Below are positions 37,973 through 48,440 of a stretch of 64,000 nucleotides of DNA, piece after piece. Numbering within the stretch: position 1 is the stretch's first letter; each line of letters starts with the position of its first letter. This stretch comes from Siniperca chuatsi (Eukaryota; Chordata; Actinopteri; Centrarchiformes; Sinipercidae), in NCBI RefSeq assembly GCF_020085105.1, contig NC_058045.1, positions 8,012,333 to 8,076,332 on the forward strand, given 5' to 3'. Made by a program: the position numbers and the translations under genes. The notes under the pieces were generated by a model. That model was not told the origin of the DNA, made no database searches, and saw only the letters and a list, made by a program, of their open reading frames with translations.

Positions 37973-38480
37973 TAGGGCTGGGCGATATGAAAATCTTCTA
38001 TCACGGTATATATCATTTTATACCACAGTAACGGTATATATCACAATACAGTAATTGTTCTGTAAATTCAATTAAGAAATGGTTTTAAATAACCATACTG
38101 TACTGTACTTCATCACATTTGATTATTTTCTTCTTTTATCTGGAACTTCCATACATACAAAAACAACTCCTCCTGCTCTGTATTTATAATTTCACTCCTC
38201 CTCCATGTTTTCTTGTTACTCTCTTTTTCAGCGGCGGTTGTCTAACTGGCTTAGAGGTGCATTACCACCACCAACTATTGCTCTGACGTCACTTGAGAAC
38301 GTGGTAAGCAGTCCTGCTGGATTAGCTAGATCACATGAGAATCGCGATATCACAAGATCATGCGAGAATCCAGCCCTGATTTGCTCTATAGCCTGCCCCG
38401 AATATTTAGCAGAGATACTAAGGGATAGCTCCCGCGGTGGAGAAGGTATGGCCAAATCTCTACACATTTCTACCGTTGCC
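37973..38480. repeat. hAT-like relic ('gggctgggcgatatg' end)
   Basis: The left end 'tagggctgggcgatatga' with repeated 'ggtatatatca' words is the classic terminus of short fish hAT derivatives. The right end is unclear. The 94-codon plus-strand frame inside has no domain that I recognise. Confidence 0.5.
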
Positions 38481-38574
38481 CTTTGTTAAATTCATTGTGC
38501 AGTCCAAATGAGGTGACTGAAAAACAATATGGTTAGTGACAATGAGAAGTCATTTCTGGACAAAGAAAGAAACA

Positions 38575-38580
38575 TATATA

Positions 38581-38635
<55 letters not shown>

Positions 38636-39140
38636 CTTTATAGAGCATTTATCAAAACAAAGTAAAAAGGGCTTCACAACAAGAGAAATAAAATACCACA
38701 GTGAATGACGAAATATTAAGAAATAAAATACATAAAATACTCAAAAGCAATAAAATAAACAATAAAATAAACAGCCAGTTCAGGTAAAATCAGGATATGC
38801 TTTCAGATAAAAATGTGTTTTGAGACGAGACTTAAACGAAGACTCTGACTCAGAGAACCTAATTTCTTCGGGCAAGTTGTTCCAGAGGTTCGGGGCCCTG
38901 ATAGCAAAAGCTCTGTCCCGCTCTGTGACAGGAGACCCCTGCCCGAAGATCTCAAACTGCGTGAAGGTTCATAAGGGATTATAAGGTCTAAAATATAGTC
39001 TGGAGCCAGGCCATGAAGAGCCTTAAAAGTAATCAACAAGATCTTAAAATCAATCCTAAAACCAACAGGGAGCCAATGTAAAGAGGCTAAAACAGGTGTT
39101 ATGTGGTCATACTTCTTGGTCCCGGTTAAAAGCCTGGCCT
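38575..39140 (-). mobile_element. LINE 3' fragment with (ATT)n tail
   Basis: On the minus strand, from 39113 downwards, the frame reads KYDHITPVLASLHWLPVGFR, then a stretch containing FKALHGLAPDYI, then PSRSLRSSGRGLL. This is the C-terminal end of many fish non-LTR reverse transcriptases. The copy ends in a trinucleotide run (38579-38635, AAT on the plus strand), as expected for a LINE tail. A frameshift after 'LLSQSGTEL' breaks the frame. Confidence 0.7.
38579..38635. repeat. (AAT)n microsatellite
   Basis: About 18 AAT units at the 3' end of the LINE fragment. Confidence 0.95.
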
Positions 39141-41820
39141 AGCATATAGCGAGGGTGCATTTCACCGAGCAATTTACAGCAGTTATCAGTCTAATATTTG
39201 CTTTTATTGTTTATTGGTAATCTTGGTTTGTTCAGAGGTTGCAGAGTACTCTTCTCTACACTCTGAAGTATGTTCAGTAGTTTTACTTGAAGCGCCTGAG
39301 CACGTGTTCTCTATTGCTTCACCATATCCGACATGCTGATGGTCTACATATGACGGTCTGTAGGCCAGCTGCCCTTGTTGTACACTAAAGAGAAGGCCAA
39401 AAGTCAGGGGGCGAGCTGACAGAGGGAGGGGCAGGTTGTCTCTTATTACTGCAGCGGCCGCCAGAGCTCAGCCAGACTTGTCATTCCCTTCCCCAATCCC
39501 TTTGCTTTCTCTGTAACTACAACACCTGCTGCACGGCCCTCTGCTTACTCCTCTCCCACACCAAACTTTAGGCCTGTAGCTGCCTGAGAAAAAAGTGGGA
39601 GCGCAGGTGTGTGCTTTTGTCTGATGTGCTGCTGTTGAGCACATCAAAGTGTGCCAAAGAATGGCACACTGAAAGAAGCTGGTGGTGTTACTGTTGATCC
39701 CCCCAGCAGAAAGCCAACAGCTCCTTGGGGGATTAAGCTAATTTTTAAAGAAGTAGTCATCCCTAAAACACTTAGTGTTGGTAATGTGCCTTCCATTTGT
39801 GAGTTTTCTTCTAATGTTGGATTGTGTAATAAGCATGTGATTATCCCCCTCCCCCGTCAATATCTGACTGGTTGGTGTTATGTGTCACAAGGATACATCC
39901 AGTGCAGCCACAATATCCTGTGATAGCAGAAAAGGTATTGAACTAAATGTTTAAATTGTAACTGCAGTCAGGGCTTTCTTTTACTTATATTTTTTTCTAA
40001 CACCTGTATTTACAAGAGCACAGCCCAGAGACAGTAGAACTGTATTTAGGAGAAGTATATCTGAACAAAATCCACACCTACAATTCCTGAATTACATTTA
40101 CTGCATTCATTTTGGTCCCTCACCATCTCTGTGCTTTGCATGCATTCATCTTGCTCTCGGATGGCGTCCAGTCCAGGCAGAATTATAATCACAATATGAA
40201 TATATAAACATGCAATAATGCACTGAAAACTTGCACTGAATGAATTGTAGTCACAAGGTTAAAGATCAGAATCATGCCATTCTGTCCATCGTCAGATTTT
40301 TGGCCTCATAAGTTGTTGAAACGTCACTTTTGATAGCTCAATTAAATTGTATGAAGATGAAACGCTGCAGCTTGCCCCGCGGGTTTTCATTACTAGTTAT
40401 GTAGTGGAATACTAGTGGATCGTATAGCTCATATTTAATGGCCATCCTCTGCCAAGGTAGCAAAACTTACTGAATGATTTGTTGCTGCTTGGATAATAGC
40501 CACCCTGTGAAAGTTTATTTGTCGTATGAGTATTTGTCTGTTTTTTTTAGAGCTTACTGTGCTCAGATTTTCAAATATGATGTAACACTGTAACTCTATG
40601 GAGTGTCTAAATAGTACATCTATGTTTTTAAATGTATTGTTGGCATGAAATAGAAGTGAAATAAATGGAAACCAACTTTCTTCTGGAGTAGGAACATGTC
40701 AGTAGACCCACGTCTTTATTACAGTAAATTAGCACAATGTCAGATAGACCTGCTATCCTGTCCTGTAGAGTAAATGTTCAGGATTTTGTCTTGGTGGCAC
40801 TGGTGAAGCGACAAACTGACTGCTCACCGTACCTACGAGAAACAAAGACCCCAGAACCTCACATACTTTGTAAATATAAACACAGTACAAATGGAAAAGA
40901 AAAGATGTACCTTTATTGCACACAGCACTAAAACTAATCCTGCATCGCTATCTTTTATGCTCACTATAAATGCAAATATTTGGAAAGTACGACGTTGTGT
41001 TCCTGCTATTGTGAAAAAAATAAATAAAAATGAAAGGTGTCAGTTTCTCGCTATAACAAGAACATTCTCTTGCATTAGTGATTTTTGTCATTCAAGACAA
41101 ATGATTACAACATAAATTATTTCATTACAACAATGATTTTTTTCTCATTAAACAAATATTAAGTTATCAAGCTACAATTGTCTCAGAAGACTAAAAACAT
41201 TTCTTAAGAAAAAAGTTTGTAATGAAGAAGAAATGATCCTGTGACAAAACTGGTATACAGGATGCATACAAATGCTACACAAAATGCTTCATTAGGCTTA
41301 TTGTCATTTTACTAGGATGTAAGACAAAAGAAAAGTGGGCCAAAAGAGAAAATGTAAGGGACAGAAACATCTGGAACAATGAAAAGAAACAAAGCAATAA
41401 GACTTTAGTGTTAATTTCATCAGTGTGCTGCCCTGAAATTGAAACAAGCTCATTGTTAATCACTTTTAAAAAGACAAAACTACACCGTATCATCATATTT
41501 TTTCATATAGTCTGCATTATTAAGGTGGTAGTAATGGGATAAATACAATGGGCTTACATAGTTTCCCTAAAAAATAATTAAATACAGATACTAAAATTAC
41601 TTATGCGCTTTGTTGTGAATAGTGAATGTCTTTGAAAATTCGATTATACTCAATCCTGAAAAGAAAAAAGTAATAATTTGTACATTTATACCTCAAATAT
41701 AGAAAGTAATCACAAAAACATCCATCTTATTGTTCACAAAAGTAGTTGATAAACATTAAACATAAAAAAGAATCCCTGAATGCCACCAACTCATTACTTG
41801 ATGCTTGAACAAATGAGGCG
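39141..41820. other. Non-coding stretch downstream of the GPCR
   Basis: No gene is supported. The part from 41823 down to the minus-strand AATAAA at 40912-40917 may be the 3' UTR of the GPCR gene. There is a G+C-richer patch at about 39380-39560, and the rest is AT-rich. Confidence 0.4.
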
Positions 41821-41823
41821 GAT

Positions 41824-42747
41824 TTAAAAGCTGTCTGTGGTGACACTGATGACCTGTGGCTGCACTCTGTTCCTGTTACAGCTGAAGAGCCAGGCTGCCC
41901 TCCTGTGGCGGTAGCGCTTTGACAGCAGCACATAGAGCACAGGGTTGATACAGGGGTGCAGGTACTGCAGCACAGTACAGATAAAGTAAAACATCTCCCA
42001 AGCCTGTCCATGGTGATACAGCTCCAGGTACACACACAGCTCCAGTACATAACCAGGCAGCCAGCACACTGAGAAGGTAGCAGCAGCCAGGAACACCATG
42101 ACAGACGCACGGCGGGTGTTCCTGGCACTGGACACCGACATTACAGGGCTCTTGTGGAGAAAGACAGCCAGCCGGACATAGTTGAAGGCGATGACTAGCA
42201 TTGGAACAAAGTAGTAAAGTACAAATTGGCTTAGGACCACTTGGTAGTGGTGCTCATGAATGGTTGGAAGGCAGAAGGTGAAGTTTGCAAGGTTTGGGCC
42301 TATGCTCTCTTTGGTGGCAAACATACGCAAGGGCAGGCTGATGAAGAAGCTGAGGGCCCAGACCAGGATAAACATGAGGATGACCAGGTCCATGGTGGGC
42401 GGCTGGTACGGGTTGGTGATGATCATGGCTCGGGTCATGGACACGGCACACAGCGAGTACGTGCTGGCCGCCAGGCTGAAGGCCAGCAGGAACTGGTAGA
42501 CCTTGCAGGAGGTGTTGCCCAGAGGCCAGGAGTGGCTGATGGCGGAGTGCAAGGTGAAGGGGATGAGCAGGAGGGTGAGGAAGTCAGCCAGAGTCATGCT
42601 GAGTAGGAGGATGTCGAGGCGGTTCCTACGCAACGTGTTGTACTTGGCAAACAGAGAGAAGACCAGCAGGTTGGCACAGAGCCCAATGCCCAGGATCACG
42701 CCACAGGTACAGGCAAAGATCAGCCCATAGGTATTGGGAACAGCCAT
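41824..42747 (-). CDS. Rhodopsin-class orphan GPCR, galanin-receptor/GPR151-like
   Basis: The 307-residue ORF has seven hydrophobic segments with class A landmarks: N26 in TM1, LADF with D55 in TM2, C81 at the top of TM3 and C159 in the second extracellular loop (expected disulfide), CWLP at 228-231 in TM6, and NPVLY at 268-272 in TM7. Possible N-glycosylation sites are N78-T-S and N155-F-T in the loops. The D/E-R-Y motif at the end of TM3 is replaced by T-R-A (105-107). By eye the layout is closest to galanin-type peptide receptors and the orphan GPR151, which also lacks DRY, but I cannot name the orthologue. The extracellular N-terminus is only about seven residues, and an in-frame TGA lies seven codons before the ATG, so an upstream exon is possible. 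A minus-strand AATAAA at 40912-40917 could end the transcript. The gene is a membrane receptor; its ligand is unknown. Confidence 0.82.
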   Translation of the reverse strand: MAVPNTYGLIFACTCGVILGIGLCANLLVFSLFAKYNTLRRNRLDILLLSMTLADFLTLLLIPFTLHSAISHSWPLGNTSCKVYQFLLAFSLAASTYSLCAVSMTRAMIITNPYQPPTMDLVILMFILVWALSFFISLPLRMFATKESIGPNLANFTFCLPTIHEHHYQVVLSQFVLYYFVPMLVIAFNYVRLAVFLHKSPVMSVSSARNTRRASVMVFLAAATFSVCWLPGYVLELCVYLELYHHGQAWEMFYFICTVLQYLHPCINPVLYVLLSKRYRHRRAAWLFSCNRNRVQPQVISVTTDSF

Positions 42748-42804
42748 ATTATCACCGACTTGACATCACCTTACAAAAAAAAATTTTCTTCATCATTTAT
42801 GTTT

Positions 42805-43085
42805 AGGATTAGTTGATTGACAAAATTAATCAACAACTATTTTTGTAATCTTTTAATTGCTTTTCTGTCATATATGATAGTAAATTTTATATCTTTTTGT
42901 TTTTGACCACTGGTTAAACAAAACAAGTTCATTTAAATTTAAATACTTCACGTTTGGCTCTGAAAAAACATAATGGGCATTTTTTTAACTATTTTCTGAC
43001 ATTTTGTAAACAAAACAAACAGCTTAACTGAGAAAATATCTATTAATCGATTAGACAATGAGAATAATTGTCAGTTGCAGCCCTA
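42805..43085. repeat. MITE family A copy just upstream of the GPCR
   Basis: From 'aggattagttgattgac' to 'tgtcagttgcagcccta'. It lies about 58 bases upstream of the GPCR start codon, so it sits inside either the promoter or a first intron. Confidence 0.75.
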
Positions 43086-43384
43086 TTTATGTTATTGTGA
43101 AAGAGGAAGTTGAATTTCACATCAAGACAAAAAAATAATTTTTTCTAGCTCGGTCAAAATGCAGTTTTGAGTTAGTCAAATAGCATCTGAAAGTGATAGA
43201 AAATATACTGTGTATATCATATAACTTCCCCACACAGGCCTATATGATGTAATATCACCAAAATAAGGCTGAAGGATTCTGCTGTGTATTTCAACGGAAC
43301 TGAAACAGGTGTTAATCTTATCAGAATTCACTGCATTTTAATGGTGTCAGATTTAACAATTATCCATCATTTTGACATACTCAC

Positions 43385-43500
43385 CATTGTTCCTCAAAGC
43401 AGTATCTTCAGGCTCATGTTTGTGAGTGAGCTATCCTCATAATGTAAACTTGAGAATTCTCTTTCAGTGTTGTCCATTCTGTTAAACCGGACTGAAGAAG
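43385..43500 (-). other. Candidate 5' exon of the GPCR gene
   Basis: A strong donor (ACAATG|GTGAGT, GT at 43384-43383) faces an acceptor-like tract in front of the GPCR ORF (T-run then 'gtaag' at about 42765). The sequence before the donor contains a short frame beginning MDNTEREF with an N-M-S site, but a TGA stops it 9 bases before the donor, so as it stands the exon would be non-coding. Speculative. Confidence 0.25.
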
Positions 43501-44690
43501 GGAGAGGTGGCAGCCTCTCAGGACTCATTACAAAGTGTGATTGCTGAATGTGGAGGGAAGAAAGGCAAACATCACTTGGGTCGAATTGATTCTGGTTGAC
43601 TAGGTTTAAAGAGAAAGAGAAGAGAAGCCTCACACCAGCTGCTGAGAGAACTGATGTACTATACATGTCTGTTTTGTTATTATTATGAGAGGATGTCTGT
43701 GTATATTTATTTTTTTTTTTTTGTTGCTACTTTCATTTTTAGTAACAGCTTGATCTCGTCTGTGTGTCTATATCAGTCTTTTTGGGACTCTGTGAAGCAC
43801 AGAAATACCTCATTGACTGAGACTGGGACTGAGGCTGCTGTTTGTTAAAACTTGTACTGACCTTTCCTGACCTGTTAAAGTCATTGCAAACCCCCCCACC
43901 CTCTCTTTCTCTATGTAGATGGTTTTTGGGATTTCGTTCATACTGTATGAATTATATTTAAAAACCAGCACTCTCCAAAGAACAGAAGACCAGTCCATTG
44001 ATTACATTCTCTGTTCCTCCCCTTCTCTGGAGATATTAATGTCTCTCTCCGTTGTTTGATTGATTTCTTCAGTGTGAGCTCCAGGCTCCTGACGGCGGCT
44101 TTATCAGGCTTTCCACAGCATTTATGACTCTGTGTCAGCTAATGGCCTTCGGTGTACACTGCTGCTCTTAGCACAGGATATAGCTGATGCTGATGCATTT
44201 GCTAACCCTTCCATTACCAGTGTCTGTGCTGTTCAGTGAGTGGCTGTTAAAAATGCCACATGTTCTCAAGTGGTAGTAAATTTTTTAAAACCAGTTTTCA
44301 CCCAAATCTTACACCTTTTATTTCCCTTTTCCCAGCAGAAAACCCCTGCGCCACCTCTAAAGCAAGGTTAAAGGTCATGATAAAATATACAAACCAGCAC
44401 CACAAAAACTGAAAGGGATTCAATGATTTGCTCAATGACACTTTAGCAGGACAGATGCTTACTTCTGATTGAACTCAGGCCACTGGTCATTACATCACCC
44501 TGTTGCCCTTTTCTACCTTTTTCTCTGTTTAGCCACTGATTCTTCATGAAGAGGCAGGTAGTGTGCATACAGATCTACTCCTTATCAACTTAAGATTTTA
44601 GGGATAAAATAGGTTACTGGCCATGTTGCAGATTAATCTGCCTTGCAATCAGTGTTTTTGTTTTACTTTGTAGTATATAATTGTATGCAC
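43500..44690. other. Non-coding stretch
   Basis: No gene recognised. The segment at about 44420-44515 (ttgctcaatgacactttagc ... gaactcaggccactgg) resembles tRNA-derived fish SINE tails, but it is too decayed to call. Confidence 0.35.
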
Positions 44691-44693
44691 AAT

Positions 44694-45003
44694 AAAGCTG
44701 CAGTAATTAGTCGACTAATTACTAATCAATTGTCAACTATTTTGATAATCTGTTAATAGTTTGAATCACTTTTCATACAAAAATGCCAAACATTTGCTGC
44801 TTTTCTTTGCCTTAAATGATCAAATCCTGAATATATTTGGGTTTTAGACTGTTATCTGGACAAAACAAGAACATTGAAGATGTCACCTTGGGCTCTGTGA
44901 AATTGTGACATTTTTCACTGTTTTCTGTAAATGTATAGACAAAACGATTAATTGAAAATAACCAGCAGATGAATCGACTGTGAAAATAAGCGTTGCAGCC
45001 CTA
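44694..45003. repeat. MITE family A copy
   Basis: From 'agctgcagtaattagtcgac' to 'aataagcgttgcagcccta'. Confidence 0.82.
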
Positions 45004-45081
45004 GTCCACTCCATATCAACATCAGGTTTCAGAAGTAAAATAGGTAGCTGACTATGTAGCTGATTAATCTGATTTGATATT

Positions 45082-45556
45082 TCAGGGTATTTATGCGATA
45101 ATGATATTCTTGACGATATGACCAAATCCTGAAAAATATTTTTGGTTTAGAACTCAAAATAGCTGTTGAGCTCTCCTAGCAGGATTTTTGGCTCCTCGTA
45201 CTCAACCGGGTGCTTCTGCTTGAGGTGGTGAAATAAGTTTGTTGTATTGCCCCCTTTTGTTGTTACAGTCTTGTTGCACCTCTTACATATTACTGTGGTT
45301 TGTAGTACATCTGATCTTTTGTAACCAAACTACTCTACTGAAGTTGCTCCCTTTTTTGGAACTAACTCCTCCACCGTGCAGCCGGTAGCAATGTTACCTT
45401 CGCTTTCAGCCATGCTTGTTGTTGCTCTGTGTAACGGTATGACGTCAATACAACATTAAGTCGAAACATCGGTATTATCACAATATCAATTTTTTTATCA
45501 TATTAAAAATTAACGTGATATATATCGTGAACGATATGATTTATGCCTATTACTCC
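45082..45556 (-). mobile_element. hAT-like transposon relic with BED zinc-finger fragment
   Basis: Both ends carry 'cgatatg'-type words (45110-45121 and 45520-45541). On the minus strand, about 45330-45160, an open frame reads KRSDVLQTTVICKRCNKTV, then TTKGGNTTNLFHHLKQKHPV, then EYEEP, and stops after NSYFEF. CKRC followed by HHLKQKH is a complete BED-finger pattern, the DNA-binding module of hAT/ZBED transposases. The catalytic part is absent. Confidence 0.75.
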
Positions 45557-45620
45557 TGATACAACCAACACTATACACATATATGCAATCAAGGGACAGT
45601 GAAGAGTTTCTGACTTGTCA

Positions 45621-45955
45621 TTAGGGCTACAATCAACTCATTTTTTTAAATGATCAATTAATATATAATAATTAATTATATATATATATAAAATGTCAGA
45701 AAATCGTGAAAATGCCCATCCTGATTTTCCAAAACCCAAGGTGACGTCTTCAAATTTCTTGTTTTGTCCAGATATATTCAATTTAATATCACAAAAGACC
45801 ATTAATAGCAGCAAATCCTCATATTTGAGAAGCTGGAACGAGGTAATGTTTGCCATTTTTGCTTGAAAAATGACTTAAAGGATCATCAAAATCCTTTCTG
45901 ATTGATTTTCTGCCGATTGACTAATCAATTACTCGACTAATCATTTTGGCTCTAC
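45621..45955. repeat. MITE family A copy
   Basis: From 'ttagggctacaatcaactc' to 'aatcattttggctcta', in reverse orientation, with a (TA)n expansion at about 45661-45692. Confidence 0.82.
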
Positions 45956-46866
45956 CTGTCATAAATGATGAGTTGCACATTATAGCCACATGGCTGGTGA
46001 ACAAAGACACTATGAATCAAAATGATTTCTAATGGCTACACTTTTAATGTTTGATTAACTGGAAACTTGTACAGTATGCCCTCAGTGCAAGTGAAGAACA
46101 TTAAATGAGTCTTGACAGCCCCTGACTTGGGATTGCTCTATAAAAATAATCTATAATGCAAAATGGTGAGAGTGGGTTTGATGAAGCATCCAATAAGTTA
46201 CAAGTGAGGGATCTAAGGTGGGGAAGGAAAGCAGTACCATCAAAAAGAAACATCAAATTAAAACTCAACCACAAAAGAACATGTACAGGATATAACTAAA
46301 GTGCATTATGGAATTTAGTCAGCAGCACTGCGATACATTCACAAAATAAATACACACTTTCAAAGTGAAATAAATTATGGCAGAACAGTTCGAACAGATG
46401 TATTCAGTGAACAGTTTGTATGTAACTAAGTCCACGATAGTCAACACATATAGAGCCAAACAAAAGTACACCACTCAGCCTCCCAATTTTGTGAAGTTAC
46501 ATTATATTCAGGCAATAAATAGTTCCTCCTATGATCTACTTGTGCACACAGCTGGTTAGAGATGACAATATGGCATTGTTTTGATGTAAATCAGGGTCAC
46601 AGCGGCCTACAGATTTTCCAAATAAATATGGACCTAAGAAGATGTTATGATGATAGTTCATGAAACTTCAGGAAGTATGAGATTGAAAATACAAACATAG
46701 CAAAATATTATCATACAAGCACAATCCCGGGGCCATAATATGAAGTGACTGAGTCAGCAATGGGTTTGAGTCTATCATATCCCAGTCTAGTTGAACCTAT
46801 ATCAGTGTCTTGGTGCAGTACCATATAAAGGCTATTGGGAGTCTCTTAGCCAGGGTACTGCGTCCT
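45956..46866. other. pthlh: Region downstream of pthlh, possible 3' UTR
   Basis: No gene is supported on either strand. It directly follows the pthlh stop codon and is likely to contain its 3' UTR; I see no decisive polyadenylation signal. Confidence 0.35.
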
Positions 46867-47981
46867 TCATGGGTCCTTTGTCGTGACAGACCGTGCCCGC
46901 CTCCGCTTCTTGTCGCTCTCTCTACGTCGACCTAACCTCACCTTTTTTTTCCTCTTGGTGGCCACTTTTAGTGGCTGGTCCTTATAAGCCAGAGCCTTGT
47001 TGGTCTCCTGGGGCAGGTTAGGGCCCTCTCTGTCCAGCCTGAACCTATCAGGGAGGTTCTTGGTGCCCCCAGGGGGCTTCTCGTGCAGGGCATTCCCGCT
47101 GAAGGTTTGGATCTGGGTTCCGGTCTGCACAGGTGGAGCTTGCTCTTCGGCCGTGTGCACCTTCTCCAGCAGCTCATGCAGCCACATGCGACGCTTGAAC
47201 TCCTGCAAGGAGCGGCCCTTGTCATGCATCAGCTGGGCGTGGCTCACTGACCTCCTCCTTTAAAGCATGAAAGTAAAGAGACATAAAAAACTAATAAATA
47301 AAAAGCTAATAGCATCCTAAAACTGCACTGTGCATGAGGGGAGAGCAGTACCAATTTCACTTTTCTCTAAGTCTGTCAGAAATCTGATTTCTGTTGTTCT
47401 GTCTTGTCAGATTTCTCTTAAATTACCAGTGAGACAATTCCTCATTTCTGAGTTAACACCAACACAATCTCACAATTTTCTTTTTTGTTTGACCTTTTTT
47501 GTAATTTCATGGTACACCACAATGTTGAGTTTATGTGGGGAACTGTTTTAGAAGTGGTGGCAGCTGAAATTCAGTCAGGCAAAAGGAAACCTCAGTACAG
47601 TAGGTGGCAGCATAAACAAGTTTCTGAGAGCCATCACTAATCTGAGCTCAAGACCCCAAAAAGAGCCACAGTTAAAACAGAGAAAACCTCGTGTACCTTA
47701 ATTTAATCTTTACAGGTAAACTGTAGTTGTTGGTTTTCTAAATCCAAACAACAGGAATCTTTCAAAAAATGTTGCTTCACCATGTTTAACTATTAACTAC
47801 TCCTTCATTTTTAAAGTTCCAGATTGCAAGTTAAATTACTTTTCTATGGTTATCAAAATTAATATTAAAAAACTCACGTTCTGTTACTAAGTGCATCAAC
47901 TGGTTTCCCATCAAGAGTCACTGGGGAGCACAGCAAGAACACAGCCAGACTCCACTGATGAAGCATGAATATAGAGCACAT
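46867..47981 (-). CDS. pthlh: Parathyroid hormone-related protein (two coding exons: 47981-47878 and 47257-46867)
   Basis: Joining two exons gives a 164-residue secreted hormone precursor. Exon A (47981-47878) encodes a signal peptide (hydrophobic SLAVFLLCS) and a short propeptide, ending after two bases of a codon at a GTGAGT donor (GT at 47877-47876). Exon B starts at 47257 after an AG acceptor (47259-47258) and completes the codon. The join reads R-T-R-R followed by SVSHAQLMHDKGRSLQEF, a furin-type cleavage site directly before the mature N-terminus. The first 34 mature residues are the PTH/PTHrP receptor-binding region (QLMHDKG, LHELLEKVHTAE). They are followed by the PTHrP-specific block LPQETNK...YKDQPLK and a very basic tract (about 135-157), in mammals a nuclear-localisation and processing region. 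The protein ends soon after RARS, so the C-terminal extension of human PTHrP is absent. PTH itself lacks the QETNK block, which favours pthlh. Teleosts have two copies; which one this is cannot be told. Confidence 0.9.
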
Positions 47982-47996
47982 CCTTGAGCCTAAGAT
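47878..47996 (-). other. pthlh: pthlh signal-peptide exon with intron boundaries
   Basis: On the minus strand a pyrimidine-rich tract ending in ttcttcag (AG at 47998-47997) precedes 15 untranslated bases and the ATG at 47981. The exon closes at 47878, before GTGAGT. A coding exon of this kind, with an intron just upstream of the start codon, is the usual PTHrP arrangement. The intron to the hormone exon is 620 bases (47258-47877). Confidence 0.82.
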
Positions 47997-48202
47997 CTGA
48001 AGAACACAATAAATATTATATCAGTCACTTCAATGAACTAAGTAAAACTTTTATGAATTTATACTAAATTGTTTATCTACTATTCATTAGTTTATGTCAG
48101 TAGCAATGTAGACAGCTGAAAAATGACAGAGTTCCTGTAGACATCTCCCATTACTTGTGCCAATTAACAGTTTATTAAAGTAAAGAAGAAACTTAGACTT
48201 AC

Positions 48203-48440
48203 ATGGTGTGAATTTTTACAGTGAAAATCCACAAAAAGGCAAGCTCTTAGGAGATGATCTCGTTGAAATTTTATTTTTTTTTACAAATTAATAAGAAAAA
48301 TTATTCTGCCAAATTGAATTTGGCCAGTTTAAAACTTGTGTCCAGATCCATTGGTGTGAAGGCAGCCTGGGGAAATCCCCTGTCAGTCTGCTCCATTCAT
48401 TTGCCTCCCAACAGTGTGTACTGAGCTATTTATTTCTCCC
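48203..48440 (-). promoter_or_regulatory. pthlh: Candidate pthlh promoter and 5' non-coding exon
   Basis: On the minus strand an AT-rich TATA-like motif (AAATAAATA, about 48425-48435) lies upstream of a stretch that ends at a good donor, CAT|GTAAGT (GT at 48202-48201). An exon beginning some 25-30 bases past the motif and ending at 48203 would splice to the acceptor before the signal-peptide exon. This is inference from motifs only; no transcript evidence is available here. Confidence 0.35.

Noticed and set aside
42241-42606. 121-codon plus-strand frame
   Set aside because: Antisense of the GPCR; its Gln/Glu/Gly-rich composition is the shadow of transmembrane codons.
43394-43666. Minus-strand MDNTEREF frame as the GPCR N-terminus
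   Set aside because: A TGA precedes the donor in that frame and no reading phase joins it to the receptor ORF.
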